Counted from the first letter of the stretch, positions 8,591-17,700 are shown. The stretch: DNA of 64,000 nt from Streptococcus tangpeifui (GCF_011038795.1 NZ_JAAKDU010000007.1:33826-97825); one strand, 5' to 3'. A program made the numbers and translations. The notes: generated by a model not told the origin, from the sequence alone.

Positions 8591-9703
8591 TTACACCTTC
8601 CGATATCGTTTCAACCCTTGTATATTAAAGATTGTCAAAACGATAACAAAGATAAGCAAAACCCAAATATCCCTGTTGATGGCGGACAAGCCCTGCCCTC
8701 TCATCACAACCTTGGTTAGAGCATCTCCCGAATAGGACAGAGGCAAAACTGTTCCAATAATCCGCACCCAGCTGGCCATAGAATCCAAAGGAATTAGACC
8801 TGAGAAGAAAAGCTGCGGAATGACAACCAGAGGAATAAACTGCACCATCTGGAACTCTGATTTTGCCAATGTTGACAGGAGAATACCAAAGGAAAGTGCA
8901 ACCAAGGCCATCAAGACATTAATGATTATAACATAGCCGATAGAACCTACCACTTTAACATCCAATAGCCAGATGGTCGCAAAAATAATCACTAAGGTTT
9001 GAACAATAGCTAAGAGCCCATAAGATAAGAGATAGCCAAAGACAATATCGCTGCGTTTGACCGGTGTCGCCAGCAAGCGATCCAGAGTGCCGCTGGTTCG
9101 TTCCTTGAGCAGAGACATGCCTGAAATTAAGAAGACAAAGAAGAAGACAATAAAACCCATTAAAATCGGAATCATCTTATTAAAGAAATTTGAATCCTTA
9201 TCTCCGTAGTTGTAAGACTCCTTAAGAGTAACCTTACTAACCTGCCGACTAGCTGCTTGCTTTTGAGCCATCGGTGGTAGATTTTTTTGAACCTGCTTTA
9301 CATTATCCGTTAACTGCTGGGTAGAATCCTTGATAATAGCTGCCTTGATAGATTGACGAACGACACTGGTCTTAGTCGCATCCGTATTAGCATGGAAAAC
9401 CTTTAACGCTTTATCCCCATCTTGAGTCAAAATAGCATCGACCTCTCCCGTCTTCATATCTGCCTTGGCCTGCTTAACACTGGCATACTTTTCCAAGGTT
9501 ACGTGTTTGACATCATCCAGATTTTTCACAACAGAACTGTTCGCATGAACTGTAGCAATGGTGACATCGGTATCCGTATTAGCTGAGAACATAACGTTCA
9601 TCAGCCACATAATAGCAATTGGTGCAATAAATATCAAGGCCAAAGTACGTTTATCCCGCAGAAGTTCTTTGATAATTCTTTTGGTAATTCCTAAACTTTT
9701 CAT
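8591..9703 (-). CDS. ABC-2 type exporter permease
   Basis: A permease of about 370 residues. One N-terminal membrane helix at about 18-38 is followed by an extracytoplasmic domain of about 140 residues, then five C-terminal helices (ILMGFIVFFFVFLISG onward), the layout of ABC2_membrane_3 exporters. The ATG at 9703 has GAGGA at a good distance. A GTG at 9718 overlaps the ATPase stop and is less likely. It pairs with the ATPase just upstream. Such DrrAB-like pairs export drugs, lipids or antimicrobial peptides; the substrate cannot be told here. Confidence 0.85.
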   Translation of the reverse strand: MKSLGITKRIIKELLRDKRTLALIFIAPIAIMWLMNVMFSANTDTDVTIATVHANSSVVKNLDDVKHVTLEKYASVKQAKADMKTGEVDAILTQDGDKALKVFHANTDATKTSVVRQSIKAAIIKDSTQQLTDNVKQVQKNLPPMAQKQAASRQVSKVTLKESYNYGDKDSNFFNKMIPILMGFIVFFFVFLISGMSLLKERTSGTLDRLLATPVKRSDIVFGYLLSYGLLAIVQTLVIIFATIWLLDVKVVGSIGYVIIINVLMALVALSFGILLSTLAKSEFQMVQFIPLVVIPQLFFSGLIPLDSMASWVRIIGTVLPLSYSGDALTKVVMRGQGLSAINRDIWVLLIFVIVLTIFNIQGLKRYRKV

Positions 9704-9714
9704 CTCTATATTCC

Positions 9715-10431
9715 TCACTTGCTTTCTACTGTTAGGAAAACCTCTTCAATAGAGTCCACTCTATAAGTTTCCTTGAGTTTATCTGGCTCATCGCAGGCAA
9801 TAATCTTACCTGCCAGAAGAAGAGCTACCCGATTGGTCAGTTCGGCCTCATCCATGACATGAGTGGTAATCAAAATTGACCGCCCTTGGTCTCGAATAGC
9901 ACGCAGTTCCTTCCAAATCTCCCGCCGAAGAGCAGGATCAATACCAACCGTTGGCTCATCTAAAATTAAGAGTTCTGGATTCCCAAGTAGAGCTATAGCG
10001 AGTGAGAGCCTTCGTTTCATCCCGCCAGAATAGGCAGAAACATAGGTTTCTAGACTATTTTGCAAATCAACTACCTTAGCCGCATGGGAGACAGCACGCG
10101 TTAATTCCTCTCGCACAAGCCCCTTCATTTGACCAAAAAATTCCAAGTTCTCCAGCCCTGTCAAACTCTCATAAAGGGCATCAGACTGGGCCATATAACC
10201 AATCCGCCCTAAGATATGCCGATCAGGCATTTGGGTATCTAATACCAGAGCCTGACCGCTGTCTGACTTTTCCATACCTAGCATCGTCTTAATCAATGTG
10301 GACTTCCCAGCTCCAGATGGCCCAATCAACCCTAAAATCTCACCTTTAGCTAGAGTCAGATTAACCCCATCCAATACCGTTTGAGGCCCAAAAATCTTGT
10401 GTAAATTCTGTAAAACAATTCGATTTTCCAT
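9715..10431 (-). CDS. ABC exporter ATP-binding protein
   Basis: An ABC ATPase of about 238 residues. Walker A is GPSGAGKST, the signature is YSGGMKRRLSLA and Walker B is LLILDEPTVGID, followed by the H-loop TTHVMDEAE. A GTG at 10440 is in frame, but AAGGAAG fits better with the ATG at 10431. It is the first gene of the exporter operon and ends 11 bp before the permease start. A consensus promoter with an embedded palindrome lies upstream, implying tight repression. Confidence 0.9.
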   Translation of the reverse strand: MENRIVLQNLHKIFGPQTVLDGVNLTLAKGEILGLIGPSGAGKSTLIKTMLGMEKSDSGQALVLDTQMPDRHILGRIGYMAQSDALYESLTGLENLEFFGQMKGLVREELTRAVSHAAKVVDLQNSLETYVSAYSGGMKRRLSLAIALLGNPELLILDEPTVGIDPALRREIWKELRAIRDQGRSILITTHVMDEAELTNRVALLLAGKIIACDEPDKLKETYRVDSIEEVFLTVESK

Positions 10432-10506
10432 CAATGTCACTTCCTTTTGACAAAAGGAGATGAAGAAAATTAGAGCCTTCTAATCTCTTCCTCCTGAATA
10501 ATCTCA

Positions 10507-10524
10507 GGTGAGTGTTTGCTCACC
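10507..10524. promoter_or_regulatory. Second operator-like repeat downstream of the exporter promoter
   Basis: GGTGAG-tgtttg-CTCACC is an inverted repeat that shares the GTGAG/CTCAC half-sites with the operator at 10544-10559. It lies just after the predicted transcription start and is probably a second binding site for the same repressor. Confidence 0.6.
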
Positions 10525-10537
10525 CAGCAACACCTCT

Positions 10538-10566
10538 ATTATAGTGAGTGATCACTCACCTGTCAA
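10538..10566 (-). promoter_or_regulatory. Consensus promoter with a 16-bp palindromic operator filling the spacer
   Basis: On the minus strand TTGACA (10566-10561), a 17-bp spacer and TATAAT (10543-10538) form an exact sigma-70 consensus. Sixteen of the spacer bases are the perfect palindrome GTGAGTGATCACTCAC, a TetR-type operator. A repressor bound here would block polymerase completely. The likely binder is the TetR protein encoded at 7638-8258. Confidence 0.85.
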
Positions 10567-11194
10567 GAGAAAAATCTTATTTTGAACGTTTTTCTAGCTT
10601 ACCATTCAATCATGTCCATAAGGAAAAGAGAGTGGGATCAACCCTAAGATTTAAAAATTTGGTTTTCACCACGCCCTAGTTTCAAGGTGATGACCTAAAA
10701 CGGTCTCTCCCCAGAGCATTTTTAACACTTGCTTTGCAAGCTTCATTTCTCGATTAAAAAGGTCTGAGAAACCTTTTGAGGTTGAAAATAAGATGAACGA
10801 TGGTCATCACATTCGTTTAGATTTTCCGCTTTGGCCTTGGGACAAAAGGAAAAGCCCGCCTCAAGCGAGCCTTTTACTTTTTATATTTATGTCATCCGTC
10901 TAGTATGCCACCAGTAGCTCAGACTGTACTAAAGAAAAACGGCCACTAACATAAGAAACAATCCTATCCTCAATTGGCACCCTAGTCTCCTGTCTCATAG
11001 TAACCCCAGCTCAGTTTAACCAGTCGATAATTCGGAAAAGCTCATAGTTGTCTGGACTAAGTGAGACTGATAGGCCATCTGAATCTCAAGTGAATCTTGA
11101 CGAACCGAGCTGTCCTACACCATTACTAGCCAAGTCCAACCAAGGGGGGAATCATCTTCAAGACAGATGAATGGTTGGTGCCATAGAATCCTCT
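10567..11194. other. Intergenic region without a convincing gene
   Basis: No intact gene is visible. The plus strand contains AGAGAGTGGGATCAACC near 10630, similar to AGAGAGTGGGACTCAATC on the minus strand near 56430, so it may be a dispersed streptococcal repeat. A terminator-like hairpin lies at 10850-10875. The stretch 10900-11190 has short open segments with stops on the minus strand and may be a decayed gene after padR. I cannot name it. Confidence 0.4.
10850..10875. terminator. Terminator-like hairpin
   Basis: AAAAGCCCGCC and GCGAGCCTTTT form an imperfect GC-rich stem with A and T runs on both sides. It could end transcription from padR or from either side of the gap. Confidence 0.55.
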
Positions 11195-11716
11195 TTATTG
11201 CTCAAGATCTTTCAGGGCATCTTCTAAAACCTTCTTAGTAGCTTCATAATAGGCCAAACCATACTTAATAGTCATTTCCTGAGTACTAGTCAAGCCTCCA
11301 TCCTCTTTCCAAGTCTGGAGATTATCATGCAGCTGCTGAATTTTCTCTTCCTTACGAGCAATCCCTTCTGCTAGAAGTGGCTGCAACTTTTCCTTGGATA
11401 GGTCTGTAGCAAAGAAGAGCCGCATAAGTAAATCTGATTTAACTGTCTCATCATCTACTGCCGACTCAAAATAAGCTACAAACTCTTCTCGCCCAGCTTC
11501 AGTAATCGCATAAACATTCTTATTGGGCCGGCCCTCTTGAATGACGACCTCCTTTTTTATCTTCCCTTCTGCTTCTAACTTCCGCAGGGTCGGATAGATC
11601 ATTCCATAGGTTCCATCATAAAAATAGGAGAGCTGATTTTCTAAAATATTTTTAATGTCATAGCCTGTCCGCTCTTTGCGGCTCAGAATTCCCAAAATGA
11701 CATCTCTACCTTTCAT
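11195..11716 (-). CDS. PadR family transcriptional regulator
   Basis: A 173-residue PadR regulator. The N-terminal winged helix reads DVILGILSRKERTGYDIKN, then GTYGMIYPTLRKLEAEG and the wing GRPNKNVYAITEAGREE (residues 5-80). A C-terminal coiled-coil dimerisation helix follows at about 95-170. It is divergent from the MFS exporter gene, with both promoters meeting in one inverted repeat. PadR proteins usually repress neighbouring efflux genes and themselves. Confidence 0.9.
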   Translation of the reverse strand: MKGRDVILGILSRKERTGYDIKNILENQLSYFYDGTYGMIYPTLRKLEAEGKIKKEVVIQEGRPNKNVYAITEAGREEFVAYFESAVDDETVKSDLLMRLFFATDLSKEKLQPLLAEGIARKEEKIQQLHDNLQTWKEDGGLTSTQEMTIKYGLAYYEATKKVLEDALKDLEQ

Positions 11717-11739
11717 AGCTTATCCTCGCTTTCAATTTT

Positions 11740-11768
11740 ATTATAAAAGTATTTCAAATAAGTGTCAA
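11740..11768 (-). promoter_or_regulatory. padR promoter
   Basis: On the minus strand TTGACA, a 17-bp spacer and TATAAT match the sigma-70 consensus exactly. The -35 box is one arm of the inverted repeat at 11763-11785. Confidence 0.8.
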
Positions 11769-11785
11769 CAAAAATATAGTTGACA
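11763..11785. promoter_or_regulatory. Shared operator for divergent padR and MFS promoters
   Basis: TGTCAAC-aaaaatata-GTTGACA is a perfect 7-bp inverted repeat whose two arms are the -35 boxes of the two divergent promoters. One bound dimer, probably PadR, could silence both genes. Confidence 0.75.
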
Positions 11786-11808
11786 TTATTATTTATTTAG
11801 TTTATATT
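11780..11808 (+). promoter_or_regulatory. Promoter of the MFS exporter gene
   Basis: TTGACA, a 17-bp spacer and TATATT on the plus strand, about 35 bp ahead of the MFS start. The -35 overlaps the operator. Confidence 0.8.
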
Positions 11809-11842
11809 ATCATTGTTAATATAAAAGAAAGAGAGACTTCTT

Positions 11843-13528
11843 ATGAAACGGACCTTTACTATTTTTGCTATGTGTATCGGCATCTTCCTCTGTATGTTAG
11901 ATACGACCGTCATGAATATTGCTCTACCAGCTATTCAAGATAGCCTGAGAGTCACACTCAACGACCTACAATGGGCCCTTAATGTTTATACCATTGTCTT
12001 TGCTTCCTTAACTATTCCCTTGAGTAAATTAGCTGAAAAATTTGGCAAACAAAAATTTTATCTTTTGGGACTAATGACTTTTATGCTGGGTTCCCTTCTA
12101 TCCGCCTTAAGTAAGGACTTAAATTTCTTAATTATCGGTAGGAGTATCCAAAGTATCGGGGCAGCCCTTGTCTTTCCTCTCTCGATGACTCTAGGAATCA
12201 ATACTGTTAGTATTTCCGCCCGAAAGAGAGTCATTGCCGCTTTGGGCGTCACGCAAGGGCTTGCTGCAGCCTTGGGGCCAACTATCGGCGGAATGCTCAC
12301 CCAGTACCTAGGCTGGCGTTGGATTTTTCTCGTTAATCTCCCCTTGATGATTATTTCCCTTGTCATTTGCCTGATTTGCTTTATCCGGCATGAAGCAAAA
12401 GAAACAGCCAGAATTGACTTTCTGGGTGCTATCTTTAGCATGGCAACTCTCTTTTCCCTCACTTTAGGCTTGGTTCAAGGACGGACTTGGCATTGGACTA
12501 GCCCGACTATTATCGGACTCTTAATCAGCTCAGCCCTTCTTTTAACCCTCTTTATTTGGTGGGAAGGAAAAGCTCAAGCTCCTATGATGCCACTGGCCCT
12601 CTTTAAGAACAAAGAATTTACTGGATCAGCTTTAGCTATTGTTCTAAGCAATGTCTTTCTGGTCGCTGTCACAGTTGTTCTGCCAACCTACTTTACTCGG
12701 GTGCAAGGCAAAACTGAACTTGAGGCTGCACTATTAGTAACACCTATAACGGTCATGATTTTTATCTTCTCCCCTCTGGCTGCATTGATTATTGACAAAC
12801 TTGGATCACGTCTCGTTATTGCGAGCGGATTCATACTCATGACTATCGCCTATGTCCTCTTCACAAAAATTGATATGACTAATAGTTTTCAGACAACCCT
12901 GACCTGTCTGATCTTGGGGATGGGCTACGGTATTATCGCTGGTCCCATAACGGTTCTAGCCGCTTCCGATTTTACTGGCAATCTCCTGACAGCTTCTCAA
13001 AGTGTGGCAGGAGTCCTGCGGCAGGTTGGGATTAGTTTAGCAGTCGCTATCTATGTGACTGGGCTCTATAGCAACCTCACTACAGCAAAAAATGAATCTA
13101 TTACTTATATTAAAAAGGAAGTTAAGACCATCCAAGTTCCTAAGGATAAACAAAAGATGATTGCTGATACTTCCATCGAGGCTCTAGGCAAAGCTAAACA
13201 AGCTAAAACGACCAAAAATCATTTCAGCCAAACAGAAAAACAAGCCATGATCAATGAAAACTATCAGAAGGTCTTGAGCAACTATCCAAACCACCTTCCT
13301 GATCAGGCCAAACAGGCCATTCACGGCAAAGTTGAGACCCAAGTTCAGGCCAAACTACAAACCATCAACCAACAGATCAATAAGGCAATTTCAGCCATTA
13401 AAACCTATGCTAAAGGTCGCTATACCAAAGCCTTCACTGAGCTCTATCGGTATTCCATCTGCTTTGTTGGACTGGCTGTTTTCACCTTCCTACTCTTCCC
13501 TAAGAAGAAAAGTAGGAAGCTAGGTTAG
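11843..13528 (+). CDS. MFS drug exporter, DHA2 (14-helix) family
   Basis: A 561-residue EmrB/QacA-type transporter. The N-terminus carries the DHA2 signature LDTTVMNIALPAI. The loop between helices 2 and 3 has the motif A-like SKLAEKFGKQKFYLLG, and motif C is GVTQGLAAALGPTIGG. Before the last helix there is an unusually long charged segment, about residues 415-530, rich in Lys and Gln. This loop is larger than in typical DHA2 exporters. The gene is divergent from padR and likely repressed by it. It probably exports toxic compounds by proton antiport; the substrate is unknown. Confidence 0.88.
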   Translation: MKRTFTIFAMCIGIFLCMLDTTVMNIALPAIQDSLRVTLNDLQWALNVYTIVFASLTIPLSKLAEKFGKQKFYLLGLMTFMLGSLLSALSKDLNFLIIGRSIQSIGAALVFPLSMTLGINTVSISARKRVIAALGVTQGLAAALGPTIGGMLTQYLGWRWIFLVNLPLMIISLVICLICFIRHEAKETARIDFLGAIFSMATLFSLTLGLVQGRTWHWTSPTIIGLLISSALLLTLFIWWEGKAQAPMMPLALFKNKEFTGSALAIVLSNVFLVAVTVVLPTYFTRVQGKTELEAALLVTPITVMIFIFSPLAALIIDKLGSRLVIASGFILMTIAYVLFTKIDMTNSFQTTLTCLILGMGYGIIAGPITVLAASDFTGNLLTASQSVAGVLRQVGISLAVAIYVTGLYSNLTTAKNESITYIKKEVKTIQVPKDKQKMIADTSIEALGKAKQAKTTKNHFSQTEKQAMINENYQKVLSNYPNHLPDQAKQAIHGKVETQVQAKLQTINQQINKAISAIKTYAKGRYTKAFTELYRYSICFVGLAVFTFLLFPKKKSRKLG

Positions 13529-13648
13529 CCCCCCACATTTGGAGACACGAGCCTATCTTGGTCGCTACTCGAGTTCAGGGGTTCAAGTTTTCAACTTCTT
13601 TTGCCACATTATTCCCCATAATTTTCAAGCGAAAAAACAATAAGAAAA

Positions 13649-13672
13649 ACCTCAGCTGGTTAGAGCTGAGGT
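13649..13672. terminator. Bidirectional terminator between the MFS gene and the opp operon
   Basis: A perfect repeat ACCTCAGCT-ggttag-AGCTGAGGT flanked by AAAAA and TTTT. It serves both converging units. Confidence 0.85.
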
Positions 13673-13676
13673 CCTT

Positions 13677-14600
13677 TTATTTCTTATAGTTTTCAGCCTC
13701 TTGGTCAGTTGCATAGACAAAGTGACCAGGAGTGATTTCGTGCATTTGGCGGGCTTGGCCGTCTTCTTCCAGACTTGGGTCATAAACCTGAGGCACCCGA
13801 GTCCGTTCTCGCTCTGGATCCGGTTCTGGAATGGCTGATAGAAGCGACTTGGTGTAGGGATGGATGGGGTTATTGTAAACCTCATCAGCTGGACCGACCT
13901 CCAAGAGCTTGCCCCAGTGCATCACGCCGATACGATCAGAAATATACTTAACCATGGACAGATCATGGGCGATAAAGAGGTAGGTCAGACCTTGATCATG
14001 CTGAAGTTTTTGCATAAGGTTGACCACCTGAGCCTGTATGGAAACATCCAAGGCAGAGATAGGTTCATCGGCTACGATAAACTTAGGTTTAACCGCCAGA
14101 GCTCTGGCAATCCCAATCCGCTGGCGTTGACCACCAGAGAATTCATGCGGGTAGCGAGAGAGGTGGTCCTTATTGAGACCGACTAATTCAATCAACTCTT
14201 CTACTCTCTTTTGACGCTCTTCCTTGCTTGCAGTCAAATGATGGATATCCAAGCCTTCGGCAATAATATCTCGGATAGTCATCCGACCATTGAGACTGGC
14301 TTGTGGATCTTGGAAAATCATTTGGGCATCCTTACGGAAGTCATGCAGGTCTTTACCCTTAAGGGCTTCAACGGATTTCTCATTAAAACTGATGCCACCA
14401 CCGTCAATATCATAGAGCTTAAGAATCGAGCGACCAATAGTCGTCTTACCTGAACCTGATTCTCCAACCAGACCGAACACTTCACCTTCATAGATATCAA
14501 AACTAACATCATCAATAGCCTTGACTTGGTTGGATTTTCCCTTGTTGAAGGTCAGGGAAACGTTTTTGACTTGGACTAATTTTTTAGGGTCTTGGGTCAT
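13677..14600 (-). CDS. oppF: Oligopeptide ABC transporter ATP-binding protein OppF
   Basis: A 307-residue ATPase. Walker A GESGSGKT is at residues 46-53, with the signature FSGGQRQRIGIA, Walker B FIVADEPISALD and the C-terminal oligopeptide transporter extension (HPYTKSLLSAIPEPDP). I place the start at the ATG at 14600, where GAAGGGAG lies upstream; the longer frame to 14636 lies inside oppD. The ATG overlaps the oppD stop by four bases. It is the last gene of oppABCDF and forms the ATPase heterodimer with OppD. Confidence 0.92.
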   Translation of the reverse strand: MTQDPKKLVQVKNVSLTFNKGKSNQVKAIDDVSFDIYEGEVFGLVGESGSGKTTIGRSILKLYDIDGGGISFNEKSVEALKGKDLHDFRKDAQMIFQDPQASLNGRMTIRDIIAEGLDIHHLTASKEERQKRVEELIELVGLNKDHLSRYPHEFSGGQRQRIGIARALAVKPKFIVADEPISALDVSIQAQVVNLMQKLQHDQGLTYLFIAHDLSMVKYISDRIGVMHWGKLLEVGPADEVYNNPIHPYTKSLLSAIPEPDPERERTRVPQVYDPSLEEDGQARQMHEITPGHFVYATDQEAENYKK

Positions 14601-15646
14601 TTTTGTCTCCCTTCTAATTCCTGCCACTGTTTCCACCGTTTTTGGATAAAGTCTGGCGGTGTCACCCGAGGTGCCCGCTCATCTAAAAGCCAAGTAGCTG
14701 CATAGTGGCTATCAGATACCTTAAACATGGGCGGCTCTTCCTCATGATCGATATCCAGAGCAAAGGCATTTCTAGCAGCAAAGGCATCCCCTTTAGGCGG
14801 ATTGAGCAAATCCGGTGGTGTCCCAGGAATAGCTTGTAGACTGCCAGACTCGGTTCCTATGGTTGGCATGGAACCAAGAAGTCCCCAAGTATAAGGGTGT
14901 TGCGGATTGTAGAAAACTTCATCAACACTGCCGTATTCAACAATCTTACCAGCATACATCACGGCAACCCGATCAGCCATACCAGCAACGACACCCAAAT
15001 CATGGGTGATAAAGATAATGGAACTCTCGGTTTGCTGCTGAATATCCTTCATCAGGTGCAGAATTTGAGCCTGAATCGTTACATCCAGAGCAGTCGTCGG
15101 TTCATCGGCAATAAGGATTTCTGGATTAGCAGCCAGGGCAATGGCAATGACAGCCCGCTGCCGCATCCCTCCAGACCACTGATGAGGATAATCATTAGCA
15201 TGTTCACGCGCATTAGGGATTCCAACTTTTTCCATCAAATCAACAGCGATTTCAAAAGCCTGGTCGAACTCCATTTCGTCATCGTGAATCAAAATGGGCT
15301 CAGCAATCTGCTTCCAAATTTTCATGGTTGGATCCAGACTGGTCATAGGATCCTGGAAAATCATGGCAATTTCATTACCACGAACGCTGACCCAATCTTT
15401 TTCATCCAGTTCATTGAGATTGCGACCCTTAAACTGAATATCGCCACTGACCTCAGCATTTTTAGCCGACAAGCCCATGAGCGTCCGCGTTGTGACAGAC
15501 TTCCCAGAACCAGACTCGCCAACGATAGCTAGCGTTTCACCCTTGTAGAGTTCAAAATTGACATTTCGAATAGCCTTGACATCGCCAGCATAGGTATGGA
15601 AATTCACATGAAGGTCTTTGACGCTTAAAATTTCTTCTTTTGACAT
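14597..15646 (-). CDS. oppD: Oligopeptide ABC transporter ATP-binding protein OppD
   Basis: A 349-residue ATPase. Walker A GESGSGKS is at residues 43-50, with the signature WSGGMRQRAVIA, Walker B ILIADEPTTALD, and the C-terminal extension with HPYTWGLLGSMP typical of OppD. The start at 15646 has GGAGG at the right distance; the frame is open to 15706 but overlaps oppC. It energises peptide import with OppF. Peptide import also matters for XIP-type competence signalling through ComRS, which requires an Opp/Ami transporter. Confidence 0.93.
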   Translation of the reverse strand: MSKEEILSVKDLHVNFHTYAGDVKAIRNVNFELYKGETLAIVGESGSGKSVTTRTLMGLSAKNAEVSGDIQFKGRNLNELDEKDWVSVRGNEIAMIFQDPMTSLDPTMKIWKQIAEPILIHDDEMEFDQAFEIAVDLMEKVGIPNAREHANDYPHQWSGGMRQRAVIAIALAANPEILIADEPTTALDVTIQAQILHLMKDIQQQTESSIIFITHDLGVVAGMADRVAVMYAGKIVEYGSVDEVFYNPQHPYTWGLLGSMPTIGTESGSLQAIPGTPPDLLNPPKGDAFAARNAFALDIDHEEEPPMFKVSDSHYAATWLLDERAPRVTPPDFIQKRWKQWQELEGRQK

Positions 15647-15656
15647 AAGGACCTCC

Positions 15657-16688
15657 TCACTCATCAGCATTTGACTTAGGGTCAAAGGCATCCCGCAGAC
15701 CATCACCCAAGAGAATGAAGGCTAGGGAAATAAAGACCAAGGCAAGAGCTGGAATAATCAGCTGATAGGGATAATATTGTAAGTATTCTTGGGCATCGGT
15801 AATCAGAGAACCTAGGGAAGCCGTCGGTGGCTTCACCCCCAGATTGATAGCTGATAAGACAGCTTCATACATAATGGCACTAGGTACAGTCATCATGATT
15901 TGTACAATGATAATCCCTGAAATATTTGGCAGAATGTGTTTAAAGGCAATCTTGATCCTGCTTTCGCCCAGAGTCCTTGAAGCTAGGACAAAATCCCGCT
16001 CCTTATAGGACAGGGTCATATTGCGGACCTGACGAGCCATCGCTGTCCAACCGACAATAGCGATGGAGATGATGATAGCCGTCACCCCATTTCCCAGAAG
16101 GAGCCCCAGCATGGTTACGATAACCAAGTTAGGGATTGAAGAGATAACTTCGATAATCCGCTGCATAATGGTATCGATCCGACCGCCGATAAAACCTGAA
16201 ATCAGACCATAGCTAACGCCAATCAGGAGGTCAATCAAGGTCGCAACCACAGCAATCAAAAGGGAAATCCGAATCCCGACCATAACCCGCTTGGCCACGC
16301 TTCGGCCTAAGTTGTCGGTTCCTAAAATAAATTTTTGACCCTTGGGAACCTCTTGTTCCTTATAGACATCTGTCTTCTTATCAGCACCAGAATATTTGAT
16401 TGTCCCATTCCAGAAAGGTAAATGATCGCTGATTTTAGGAGGCAAATTGCGGTAAGTGGTCACCTTATCACTGTTAAAAGTATTGGCATCTTCCTTACTG
16501 ACAAAGGCCGTTGAAATAGCGGCAAAAATCAGCATGAAACCTAAGAACCAGAGAGCCACTAAGGCTAATTTATTCTTTTTCAACCGTCGCCAAGCATCCT
16601 GCATAAAGGTCAGGGTAGGCTTTTGAATTTTTTCTTGTGAAAGCGTGCTGCCCGCACCCACAAGTTTAAATGTTTGTCTTTCGTCCAT
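15657..16688 (-). CDS. oppC: Oligopeptide ABC transporter permease OppC
   Basis: A 343-residue BPD-type permease. One N-terminal helix at about 41-62 is followed by an extracytoplasmic loop containing GTDNLGRSVAKRV and then five helices. The EAA loop is near the C-terminal third (ASRTLGESRIKIAFKHILPN). It pairs with OppB as the channel. Spacing to oppB and oppD is about 10 bp, showing one operon. Confidence 0.92.
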   Translation of the reverse strand: MDERQTFKLVGAGSTLSQEKIQKPTLTFMQDAWRRLKKNKLALVALWFLGFMLIFAAISTAFVSKEDANTFNSDKVTTYRNLPPKISDHLPFWNGTIKYSGADKKTDVYKEQEVPKGQKFILGTDNLGRSVAKRVMVGIRISLLIAVVATLIDLLIGVSYGLISGFIGGRIDTIMQRIIEVISSIPNLVIVTMLGLLLGNGVTAIIISIAIVGWTAMARQVRNMTLSYKERDFVLASRTLGESRIKIAFKHILPNISGIIIVQIMMTVPSAIMYEAVLSAINLGVKPPTASLGSLITDAQEYLQYYPYQLIIPALALVFISLAFILLGDGLRDAFDPKSNADE

Positions 16689-16699
16689 AGTATCCTTCC

Positions 16700-17614
16700 T
16701 TACTGCAAGCGAACCCGAGGATCGACAATACTAATCACAATATCTGTCACCAGAATAGCCACCATCAGCATGAGAGCATAGACAATCGTTGTTCCCATAA
16801 TAACTGGATAATCCTTGGTGGGAATGGAGCTGACAAATTGCTGCCCGATACCGGGAATTGAGAAGATTTGCTCAATCAAGGCAGAACCCGTCAAAATATT
16901 AGCAGCCAGCGGACCAACTAAGGTCAAGACTGGAATCATGGAATTGCGGTAGGCATGCTGCTCTGTTACCTCTGATGAAGTCAGCCCCTTAGCTCGAGCC
17001 AACTGAATGTAATCTGTATTGAGGGTTTCAATCATTTCACTGCGGAAGAAGCGTGTAACCTGAGCAAAGACCGGAATAGCCAAAGCTAGAGTTGGTAGGA
17101 CGGACTGACTAAAGCTACCCCAACCAACTAAAGGCAGAAGATTCCACTTGAAACCGAGGTAATCCAAGAGAAAAAGTCCAATAATGAAGGACGGTACGGA
17201 GATACCTAGAGTTGAGATAACACTCAAGACACTATCAATCCAGTTATTCTTATTGCGGGCTGAAACAGCACCGACAAAAAGACCAGCGATAACACCGACA
17301 ACCAGAGCCTGAATACCCAGTTGAGCAGAAACAGCCAAACGTTGACCAATCAGGGTTGACACTTTTTGATTAATAGAAGCGTAAGAAGTTCCCAAATCAC
17401 CGTGCAGGATATTCCAGAGATAGGTCAGATACTGCTGCCAGAGCGGCTTATCCAAGCCATATTGCTTGTTCATCATGGCAATCATTTCATCCGTTAACTT
17501 GGGGTTGTTGTAAGGCGTTCCTGGTAAAACCTGCATAAGAAAGAAAGACAGGGTTACAACCACCCAAAGAGTAACTAACAAGATTGCTATACGTTTTAAT
17601 AAATATTTCACCAT
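16700..17614 (-). CDS. oppB: Oligopeptide ABC transporter permease OppB
   Basis: A 304-residue permease starting MVKYLLKRIAILLVTLWVVV, the typical OppB N-terminus. An AAAGGAAT ribosome-binding site supports 17614 rather than the longer frame to 17665. Six helices and the EAA-type loop (ARAKGLTSSEVTEQHAYRNSM) are visible. It lies directly after oppA and forms the membrane channel with OppC. Confidence 0.92.
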   Translation of the reverse strand: MVKYLLKRIAILLVTLWVVVTLSFFLMQVLPGTPYNNPKLTDEMIAMMNKQYGLDKPLWQQYLTYLWNILHGDLGTSYASINQKVSTLIGQRLAVSAQLGIQALVVGVIAGLFVGAVSARNKNNWIDSVLSVISTLGISVPSFIIGLFLLDYLGFKWNLLPLVGWGSFSQSVLPTLALAIPVFAQVTRFFRSEMIETLNTDYIQLARAKGLTSSEVTEQHAYRNSMIPVLTLVGPLAANILTGSALIEQIFSIPGIGQQFVSSIPTKDYPVIMGTTIVYALMLMVAILVTDIVISIVDPRVRLQ

Positions 17615-17700
17615 ATTATTGATTCCTTTAAAATCAGCAAACAAGAGAGTGAGATAGACAGCCATGATGGCTTAGCCCTCACCCTCTTGCCTGACGTTGA

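Noticed and set aside
10900..11190. A decayed gene downstream of padR
   Set aside because: Short open segments exist on the minus strand, but none resembles a known protein and stops interrupt them.
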